In this document: positions 1 through 5,268 of the stretch, piece by piece
How positions within the stretch are numbered: the first letter of the stretch is position 1
Layout: each line of letters starts with the position of its first letter
Assembly: GCA_016788945.1 (NCBI GenBank)
Contig: JAEUSA010000415.1
Coordinates: 1-8,390, forward strand
Length of the DNA stretch: 8,390 nt
Reading direction: 5' to 3'
Source of the DNA: Leptospiraceae bacterium
GTDB taxonomy: Bacteria > Spirochaetota > Leptospiria > Turneriellales > Turneriellaceae
The notes under the pieces: model-generated
Seen by the model: only the letters and a program-made list of their open reading frames with translations
Database searches by the model: none
What the model was told of the DNA's origin: nothing
Made by a program: the position numbers and the translations under genes

Positions 1-782
1 TCGGACGGATAACCGCGGCCGAGCACGGGTTCGAGATAGAATCTGTTGGAGAGTGTATCAAACCGCCGTGCGGCGAGGATGTCGCGGGGTTTTAGTGTGG
101 CAGGGTATGCAGCAGTGCCTGACATAGTCGTGCCGATACGGGCAGTTTTAAGCTCCGCACGCAGAACGCGCGCAGCTGCCGCTTGCGCTAACAGTGTATG
201 GTGGCTTGCGGCAAAAAAACCTTTCAGCGACCGTTTTCCCGGGGCGTGTAGGCCTAGCAGGTAACCTAAGGTGAGAAAGATCATCGGCTCGTTGAGAACA
301 ATAAAATCTTGGACTCTGTCGCCCAAGGCGCGCGCCACCTGTGCGGCATAGTCTTCAAACCAGCCGATGATGTCGCGGTTAGCCCAACCGCCTTTATCTT
401 GAAGTATTTGCGGCAGATCCCAGTGGTAGAGTGTCACGAAGGGGCGAATGCCGCGTTCGAGCAGCTGATCGGTGAGGCGCTGGTAGAAGTCGGCGCCGCG
501 CTGATTGAGTCGGCCGGTACCCTCGGGTAGCAGGCGCGGCCACGACACGGAAAAACGATAGGCCTTCAGCGAAAGCTGTTGCATCAGCGCAACATCTGCC
601 GGCATGCGGTGGTAGTGATCGCAGGCGCTATCGCCGTTATCGCGATTTTTTATTTTGCGCCGGCGGTGAGAGAAAGTATCCCAGATCGACAGGCTTTTAC
701 CGTCGGCTTCCGCTGCACCTTCGATCTGATACGAAGAGGTCGCGGCTCCCCAGACAAAATCACCGAAATCGTGTGCGGTCAT
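1..782 (-). CDS. GH1 family beta-glycosidase (beta-glucosidase-like), C-terminus outside window
   Basis: This gene encodes a glycoside hydrolase family 1 enzyme, which hydrolyses beta-linked glucosides or galactosides by a retaining mechanism. The first 260 residues are visible. The N-terminal family signature FVWGAATSSYQIEG is at residues 9-22, with Q19 expected to bind the sugar. TLYHWDLPQ (117-125) supplies H120, and VLNEP (162-166) supplies N164 and the acid/base E165. A GLHAPG segment follows at 177-182. The catalytic nucleophile (ENG motif) would lie beyond the window edge, so completeness cannot be judged. No signal peptide is visible, so the enzyme is probably cytoplasmic. The ATG overlaps the TGA of the upstream lipid kinase gene (ATGA), and GGTGA sits directly before it, which supports translational coupling. 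Family membership is clear; the substrate is not determinable and could be a sugar, a phospho-sugar or a glycolipid. Confidence 0.95.
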   Translation of the reverse strand, partial: MTAHDFGDFVWGAATSSYQIEGAAEADGKSLSIWDTFSHRRRKIKNRDNGDSACDHYHRMPADVALMQQLSLKAYRFSVSWPRLLPEGTGRLNQRGADFYQRLTDQLLERGIRPFVTLYHWDLPQILQDKGGWANRDIIGWFEDYAAQVARALGDRVQDFIVLNEPMIFLTLGYLLGLHAPGKRSLKGFFAASHHTLLAQAAAARVLRAELKTARIGTTMSGTAAYPATLKPRDILAARRFDTLSNRFYLEPVLGRGYPS

Positions 783-1840
783 TCACCGCGAATACCGAGA
801 AAACGTATTTGCGGGCCGACCGACAGCTTTGCGGTTGCCATGCCGGTAAACAGTTCGCCGTCAAGGCAGGGGTTCATGCCTTCGCTCTCTTTGCTGATAA
901 GTTCTATGCTCTCGGCCGTGGTTTCCACAAGCTGTTTGCCCGTGTACGGGGTGCCGGCGAACAAATTGCCGAGGTTGGCGAATACTTCATGGGGTTCGAG
1001 AAATCCGACATGCATGTGCAACTTTTTATCGCGGTCGGCGTTGGCGAACAGTTTGATCAGGTTTTTGATTTCAATGGCGATCGAACCGACGTTAACGGTG
1101 TTAATCTGCTTATACGGCACAAGTTTTCCGTCGACTTTGACTTCAATGCCAATCGGATCAAAAATCTCATTGGCATAATTCGCAACATCTTTCGGTACAT
1201 ATCCCTCGAACCAACTGCCTTTGAACGCGGTTGAGGTAAAGGTTTTCGTTACCACTTCGACAATGGTTTGCAGCGAGGGTTTATGGCTTTCGTAGTACTT
1301 GTTGAAGAACTTTTGCGCGAAACCTGCGAGCGCCCCGGAGAAAGCGAGTTTGCGGTATGATTTACCGAGATGCTCTTTCGTGTATTTGCCTTCCATCATG
1401 AAGGTGCGCAGCGCCATCGGTTCGGGCACATTGCCTTCGGCAAACAGCTTCTTCAGCTTTTTCAGAATTTTGAAGGTGCCGCCGTGAGCACCGACTTTGC
1501 GCGCGAGAAAATCAATCGTACCACCGTTGGTCGGCACAAAAACCGGCATCTGGTTTTCGATCGCCTCGCGCTTATGCGTGTGCAGCACCTCGAGGTAGCT
1601 GTTGATGACCCAGTGAATGGTGCCGTCACCGCCGTCGCACACGATATACGGTACCTTGTGCACTGCGAATTCTGACAATATGGATTTCAGCTGATCGATA
1701 TTGCGGCTTTCTTTGACAAGGCCGTATTTACCGATGATGCGCTGCAGTTCTTTACTGCGGTGCGATGAAGAGGCGTTCTTGCCCGCATAGGGATTAGTGA
1801 TGATTCCCAGCGGCGGGTGCTGCTGTGTGTTATTGTTCAT
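779..1840 (-). CDS. Diacylglycerol/sphingosine-type lipid kinase (DAGK catalytic family)
   Basis: This is a 353-residue protein of the DAGK_cat / LCB5 / YegS lipid kinase family, which phosphorylates a lipid hydroxyl using a nucleoside triphosphate at the membrane. The phosphate-loop-like NPYAGK is at 16-21, and the nucleotide motif CDGGDGT is at 68-74, followed by HWVIN. PTNGGTIDF (103-111) replaces the usual GT-x-ND-F form, with Ile where Asn is typical. The C-terminal LDGE (326-329) supplies the conserved catalytic acidic residue. The central part is unusually Lys/Phe-rich. I chose the ATG at 1840 because it gives a start just before the first conserved strand, 4 bp after the upstream stop. 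A longer frame to 1936 overlaps the upstream gene and adds 32 residues unlike the family. No Shine-Dalgarno is visible, so coupling to the upstream gene is likely. Whether the substrate is diacylglycerol, sphingosine or another lipid cannot be told. Confidence 0.9.
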   Translation of the reverse strand: MNNNTQQHPPLGIITNPYAGKNASSSHRSKELQRIIGKYGLVKESRNIDQLKSILSEFAVHKVPYIVCDGGDGTIHWVINSYLEVLHTHKREAIENQMPVFVPTNGGTIDFLARKVGAHGGTFKILKKLKKLFAEGNVPEPMALRTFMMEGKYTKEHLGKSYRKLAFSGALAGFAQKFFNKYYESHKPSLQTIVEVVTKTFTSTAFKGSWFEGYVPKDVANYANEIFDPIGIEVKVDGKLVPYKQINTVNVGSIAIEIKNLIKLFANADRDKKLHMHVGFLEPHEVFANLGNLFAGTPYTGKQLVETTAESIELISKESEGMNPCLDGELFTGMATAKLSVGPQIRFLGIRGE

Positions 1841-1844
1841 GGTT

Positions 1845-2336
1845 TTATTTTTCGAGCAATTCGCGGATAATATCGAAGTCTTTCTCGATACCTTTGCGGA
1901 AAGACGAGGCAATCTGCGATTCGAGCATGCCGCCAATGAGGGCGATATTCACCTTGACGGTGATGCTGTATTCACGCCGTGAGCTCTGTTCGTTTTCGTG
2001 GATATATTTTGTGACCCCGCTGATTCTCAACCGGTCGGGATTTTGTTCGTAAATGACCTCAAAACGGTTGATACGCTCGGCGGTATCGAAGCGCGCTGTT
2101 TCGGTGAGGTTCAGAAAACCCGCCGGTACCATCGGCTTGATGGCGTCGGGTATTTTATCGGCCAGCGAGAACGCCCGTTTGGTGGTAATAATACTGCCTT
2201 CGGTCGTCCGGTCTAATACCTGCTGCCCTTTAAGGCCTTCTTGTTTGGAAACGTCTTCAAATCGACGCTCCCGCGCGGCGAGGACCTTGTCGACATGCGC
2301 CGGGAAGCTCTGAATCAAGGTAAAGGTATGCGCCAT
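1845..2336 (-). CDS. DUF2505-like START/SRPBCC-fold protein
   Basis: This is a 163-residue protein resembling DUF2505, a family predicted to share the START/SRPBCC helix-grip fold that encloses hydrophobic ligands. The opening strand FTLIQSFPA is followed by a helix VDKVLAARERRF, a run of short strands typical of an SRPBCC sheet, and a C-terminal section VNIALIGGMLESQI leading into a long helix. That hydrophobic-GG-x-x-E step before the final helix is what I recall as the DUF2505 end. The start at 2336 fits the fold. A longer frame reaching 2483 would run across the divergent intergenic region and over the start of the opposite gene. No signal peptide is visible. It is the first gene of the minus-strand operon, 4 bp ahead of the lipid kinase, so a lipid-binding or lipid-handling role is an attractive but unproven inference. 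Confidence 0.75.
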   Translation of the reverse strand: MAHTFTLIQSFPAHVDKVLAARERRFEDVSKQEGLKGQQVLDRTTEGSIITTKRAFSLADKIPDAIKPMVPAGFLNLTETARFDTAERINRFEVIYEQNPDRLRISGVTKYIHENEQSSRREYSITVKVNIALIGGMLESQIASSFRKGIEKDFDIIRELLEK

Positions 2337-2425
2337 GGCTTGGTCACAGCAAAAAATATGCGAATCCGTGTGGAAAGAGTTATTTAGGTCTACCGACCCG
2401 CCCCCAATGGCCCAAAGTGCAGATT

Positions 2426-2447
2426 TTCTTGACGGATGCCGCAAGAA
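2426..2447. repeat. Inverted repeat TTCTTG-N10-CAAGAA
   Basis: The arms TTCTTG (2426-2431) and CAAGAA (2442-2447) are perfect reverse complements separated by 10 bases, ending 27 bp before the response regulator start. It could be an operator for a dimeric regulator (arm centres 16 bp apart) or a weak leader hairpin. A 6-bp match can occur by chance in an interval this size, so this is only a candidate. Confidence 0.35.
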
Positions 2448-2466
2448 CGGGGTGGTTGATACCGAA

Positions 2467-2472
2467 AGGTGA
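2467..2472 (+). promoter_or_regulatory. Ribosome binding site AGGTGA deciding the response regulator start
   Basis: AGGTGA matches the 3' half of the full anti-Shine-Dalgarno complement and lies 2 bp before the ATG at 2475, which corresponds to a normal aligned spacing. It overlaps the in-frame GTG at 2469, so that GTG is unlikely to be the start. It is the clearest such site in the window. Confidence 0.6.
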
Positions 2473-2474
2473 AT

Positions 2475-3500
2475 ATGGCCCATCAGGAAAGGATACTCAT
2501 TCTCGAAGACGATGCGGCCTTTGCACGGCTCTTAGCCGAAACCCTGTCGGATTTGGGCGTCTGCCGGTTCACGTCATACCCCGAACGGCTCCATGAAATC
2601 ATCAAAGAGTTTAATCCTACGCTGTTGATTGTCGATTACAATCTCAACCACCCAACCTTGGACGGCATTAAGGCAACCCGCCTCATCAGGCGCAACCCTG
2701 AGACCAATCTTCTGCCCATCTTGCTGCTGTCGGGGGAAGATAATCTGGCAGTTATTGAAGAGGCCTTTAAGTCGGGTATCGATGACTATGTGCTGAAGCC
2801 CGTCATACCGCGGTTCTTGAACGCCAAAATTGAAAATCTGCTGTTCCAATCGCGAAAAAAACTCAATGCGCAGGCACTCTCGGGGTTGCCGGGCAATGCC
2901 GCGATAGAGACGGAATTTTATCTGCGGTTACAGAAAAAGCGGCCGTTTTCTGTATCGTATACGGACCTCGACAATTTTAAACCATTCAACGATGAAAAAG
3001 GGGTAAAACAGGGCGACTTGGCGATTCAGGCGCTTTCCAAGCTGCTGCATGCCCTGCGCGGTAAACAATCCCGCCACCAGTTGTTTGTCGGCCATTTGGG
3101 TGGGGATGATTTTTTTCTGTTGGGGTCTGCTTCGGCTATTAAAGCGGCGACGCAAAAACTGAAAAAAGATTTCTCCGGCGCCAGCCGGGTGTTTTTTACC
3201 GAGCAAGAGCTGGCCGCCGGGTATTATCGGGGCACCGACCGTAACGGGCATCTGTGTTCATTTCCATTGTTGGGGTTATCGAGCGCGATTATTGACGGCA
3301 TTACCGCTCAAACCGTACCCGATTTTCTGCGCCTCACCGAAATCGCCGCCGCTGTAAAAAAAGCCGCGAAAAAATCGGAGACGCGTATCTGCCATGTCAG
3401 CGCGGCATCGATACCGCAAATACCGCCCGAAAGCCTCTACGCGGAGACTGCGACCGGTGCCAAAAAAGTTGCGCAGAAAAAGCGGGTAAAAATAAAATAA
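2475..3500 (+). CDS. Response regulator with degenerate-signature GGDEF (GGDDF) output domain
   Basis: This is a 341-residue cytoplasmic two-component response regulator. The receiver domain (about 6-125) has the acidic pocket E11-D12-D13, the phosphoacceptor D54 in LLIVDYNL, S86 in LLLSGED, and K108 in VLKP. It is therefore complete and presumably phosphorylatable. The second domain (about 131-310) is GGDEF-like: YTDLDNFKPFND (162-173) carries the substrate/metal acidic residues, QGD follows (179-181), and the signature is GHLGGDDF (206-213). The catalytic fourth residue is therefore Asp instead of Glu. The upstream RxxD inhibitory site reads RHQL (200-203), so it is absent. DRNG...FPLLGLSSAI (255-272) recalls other GGDDF-type members. 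The tail is Lys-rich. No cognate histidine kinase is in the window. Diguanylate cyclase activity is possible but uncertain; a c-di-GMP or GTP sensor role is the alternative. Confidence 0.88.
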   Translation: MAHQERILILEDDAAFARLLAETLSDLGVCRFTSYPERLHEIIKEFNPTLLIVDYNLNHPTLDGIKATRLIRRNPETNLLPILLLSGEDNLAVIEEAFKSGIDDYVLKPVIPRFLNAKIENLLFQSRKKLNAQALSGLPGNAAIETEFYLRLQKKRPFSVSYTDLDNFKPFNDEKGVKQGDLAIQALSKLLHALRGKQSRHQLFVGHLGGDDFFLLGSASAIKAATQKLKKDFSGASRVFFTEQELAAGYYRGTDRNGHLCSFPLLGLSSAIIDGITAQTVPDFLRLTEIAAAVKKAAKKSETRICHVSAASIPQIPPESLYAETATGAKKVAQKKRVKIK

Positions 3501-3549
3501 TGCTCTATCGCATGTATCGAATTTTGGATATTCCTTACTTCTTACACCT

Positions 3550-3858
3550 ATGGAATTTGCTAAGTATCTGATTGACTTTCTCGTTTATATTGCGCTGGGC
3601 GCGCTGGTGAGCTGGTTCTTCTACTATCTGCGCCGCCTTGATCTGTTCGGGGGCTTTTTGGGCGGCGCCGTTGTCGCCTTGATCGGCGCTATTCTCGGTG
3701 CCTTTCTGCTGCAGAAACCCCTCAATTTTGTTATCGATGCCTTGCAAGATGGATTGCATATCAGCAACGTGAATATTATCGCAGCGCTGTTGGGCGGCGT
3801 CGTCAGTGTCATGCTGCTCAGCAAGATCAACAACGGCAGAAAGCGCAAAGAATACTGA
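3550..3858 (+). CDS. Small three-helix inner-membrane protein
   Basis: This is a 102-residue hydrophobic protein with three likely transmembrane helices: about 6-26 (LIDFLVYIALGALVSWFFYY), 33-54 (glycine-rich GGFLGGAVVALIGAILGAF) and 76-91 (NIIAALLGGVVSVMLL). It has positively charged loop and tail ends, RRLD and NNGRKRKEY. The glycine-rich middle helix and overall size recall the GlsB/YeaQ/YmgE (transglycosylase-associated) small membrane proteins, but the match is by character, not by diagnostic residues. No catalytic motif is visible. The ATG at 3550 is the earliest possible start in this frame after the preceding gene, and no Shine-Dalgarno is seen (leader CTTACTTCTTACACCT). The gap to the upstream regulator is 49 bp, and 3 bp separate it from the downstream lipoprotein, so it may open the envelope gene run. 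Confidence 0.85.
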   Translation: MEFAKYLIDFLVYIALGALVSWFFYYLRRLDLFGGFLGGAVVALIGAILGAFLLQKPLNFVIDALQDGLHISNVNIIAALLGGVVSVMLLSKINNGRKRKEY

Positions 3859-3861
3859 CCA

Positions 3862-4326
3862 TTGTTTCACCCGCGCCTGTTCTTGCCTCTTATCCTTGTG
3901 CTCCTTGCTGCGTGCCACGAGCAACGGCTGACGCCAGAGAAGCTTGGCCAGATATTTTCCCGCCGTGAATATGTCACTTCGGGCGATGGTTGGGCCGAAG
4001 CGAGGCGCCGAGCACTGCTCAAGGTTTATTTGCGTCAGTCCAATATACCCTATAATGAAGTACAGCAAGGAATCATAGAACGGCCTAACGACAAGTACCG
4101 AATCACCTCTGTCATTGTACCCCCGGTGGCAGGCCGTACCGGCGGAAATCCTTTCACGGCAAGCCTTAGCCTCAGCCGCGAAGGTAATCAACAAGCCTGT
4201 GACGAAAAACTCATCGCAGTGATCAACAAGTTACCCGAGCTGCGCCAGAGGGGCAATGTGGTATTCAGCATGGACGAGAGATGCCGCACGGAGAGTTTGA
4301 CGGCGCGACTCGCTGCAGAAGAATAA
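3862..4326 (+). CDS. Small predicted lipoprotein of unknown function
   Basis: This 154-residue protein begins with a lipoprotein signal peptide. R5 is followed by a hydrophobic core and the lipobox LAAC, with the lipidated Cys at 18 and His-Glu after it. It is thus predicted to be anchored in a membrane facing the periplasm or cell surface. The start is TTG at 3862, 3 bp after the previous stop. No ATG lies upstream in frame, and later TTG or GTG codons would remove the n-region. The mature part has an early helix WAEARRRALLKVYLRQ (44-59) and two further Cys (113 and 141) that could form a disulphide. The AR-x-x-AL helix followed by strands slightly recalls the FlgT-N/LPP20-like fold, but I would not assign it. 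It lies 3 bp ahead of ispH. No recognised family. Confidence 0.8.
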   Translation: MFHPRLFLPLILVLLAACHEQRLTPEKLGQIFSRREYVTSGDGWAEARRRALLKVYLRQSNIPYNEVQQGIIERPNDKYRITSVIVPPVAGRTGGNPFTASLSLSREGNQQACDEKLIAVINKLPELRQRGNVVFSMDERCRTESLTARLAAEE

Positions 4327-4329
4327 GCG

Positions 4330-5268
4330 ATGAAAGAGATACTGATCGCAGCTCCGCGCGGCTTCTGCGCCGGCGTCGATCGGGCCATATCGATCGTCGA
4401 AAAGGCGCTCGAAGTTTACGGCAAACCCCTCTATGTTCACCACGAGATTGTGCATAACCGTCATGTCGTCGATTCTCTGCGCGCGCAAGGAGTCATCTTT
4501 GTCGACTCGCTCGACGAAATACCAGAAAACCAGACAGTGATTTTTAGCGCGCACGGTGTCGCACCCGCCGTCGTCGAAAACGCCCGGGCAAAAAATCTGC
4601 GGATACTCGATGCCACCTGTCCGCTGGTGACGAAGGTGCACATCGAGGCGCGGCGTTATGCTCGGGAGGGTTACCGTATCGTGCTCATTGGTCACAAAGA
4701 TCACATAGAAGCGCGCGGAACTTACGGCGAAGCGCCGGAGCAAATTACGATTGTGGAAACGCTTGAAGATATCAACAACCTCGAGTTTCCGGCAGAGGCG
4801 AAGATCGCCTACCTGACGCAGACGACCTTGTCGGTGCGTGATACGCGCGGCCTCATCGCAAGGTTGCGCGAGCGGTTTCCCGGCATTGAAGGCCCCGGGT
4901 CGAGCGACATCTGTTATGCGACGACCAACCGCCAAGAAGCCGTTTCAGCGATCGCCCCGCAGGCCGACGTCGTATTTGTCATTGGCTCGCGTAATTCGAG
5001 CAATTCAAACCGGCTCAAAGAGCTCGCCGAGTCTGAGGGTAGCCGCGCGTACCTGATTGACAGCGCCGCCGATATTCAAGCTGCGCAGTTGGGCGATCGG
5101 GTGAGCCGCGTCGGGCTAACCGCCGGCGCATCGGCGCCCGAAGTGCTCGTGCGTGAAGTGACCGAACGCCTGCGCAATGAATTCGGCTTTGAGCATATGC
5201 GTGAAGTACGCATTAAAGAAGAAGACGTGACTTTTAAACTGCCGAAGGAACTTCTTGCCGCAAAGTGA
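4330..5268 (+). CDS. ispH: 4-hydroxy-3-methylbut-2-enyl diphosphate reductase
   Basis: IspH (LytB) performs the last step of the MEP pathway, reducing HMBPP to IPP and DMAPP with an oxygen-sensitive iron-sulphur cluster in the cytoplasm. The 312 residues match the family's length. The three cluster ligands are C13 in APRGFCAGV, C97 in DATCPLVTKVH and C195 in DICYATTNRQ. Substrate pocket residues by homology with the E. coli enzyme are H42 (VHN), H75 (SAHGV), E127, T166 (QTTLS), the SSNSN stretch (223-227) and S268 (GASAP). The usual HPE motif reads HIE (125-127), with the catalytic Glu kept. The ATG at 4330 is 3 bp after the lipoprotein stop, and the TGA overlaps the GTG of the next gene by 4 bp. 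The downstream and upstream partners are envelope proteins, not isoprenoid genes, so co-expression appears structural and not pathway-based. Confidence 0.98.
   Translation: MKEILIAAPRGFCAGVDRAISIVEKALEVYGKPLYVHHEIVHNRHVVDSLRAQGVIFVDSLDEIPENQTVIFSAHGVAPAVVENARAKNLRILDATCPLVTKVHIEARRYAREGYRIVLIGHKDHIEARGTYGEAPEQITIVETLEDINNLEFPAEAKIAYLTQTTLSVRDTRGLIARLRERFPGIEGPGSSDICYATTNRQEAVSAIAPQADVVFVIGSRNSSNSNRLKELAESEGSRAYLIDSAADIQAAQLGDRVSRVGLTAGASAPEVLVREVTERLRNEFGFEHMREVRIKEEDVTFKLPKELLAAK

Larger units (their letters stand above)
2337..2474. promoter_or_regulatory. Divergent intergenic region between the minus- and plus-strand operons
   Basis: These 138 bp separate two divergently transcribed genes and must hold the promoters for both, unless they use distant ones. 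I could not identify a convincing -35/-10 pair on either strand. The best hexamer, TTGACG at 2429-2434, has no acceptable -10 at normal spacing before the start codon at 2475. An A/T-rich stretch lies near 2350-2390. The region also carries the 6-bp inverted repeat listed separately. Confidence 0.5.

Noticed and set aside
579..1234. Two open plus-strand frames (579-1178 and 773-1234)
   Set aside because: They lie antisense to the clearly recognised GH1 and lipid kinase genes and show no family features; they are open by codon bias of the opposite strand.
779..1936. Longer start (1936) for the lipid kinase
   Set aside because: It would overlap the upstream gene by 92 bp and adds a Ser/Arg-rich stretch unlike the family N-terminus.
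2429..2461. TTGACG as -35 of a promoter with TTGATA as -10
   Set aside because: Spacing is 21 bp, too long for a sigma70-type promoter, and the -10 would leave only 13 bp before the ATG.
1845..2483. Longer start (2483) for the DUF2505-like protein
   Set aside because: The extra 49 residues do not fit the family, span the intergenic region and overlap the start and ribosome site of the divergent gene.
3501..3549. Possible terminator or promoter between the response regulator and membrane protein genes
   Set aside because: No hairpin with a T-run and no acceptable hexamer pair is visible; only a trivial GGA-TAT-TCC palindrome is present.
3535..4194. Long minus-strand frame opposite the membrane protein and lipoprotein genes (219 codons)
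   Set aside because: Its protein is low in secondary-structure pattern and matches no family, while the plus strand shows helices, a leader and a lipobox.
4231..4935. Minus-strand frame of 234 codons opposite ispH
   Set aside because: ispH is unambiguous on the plus strand and the antisense protein has no recognisable motif.
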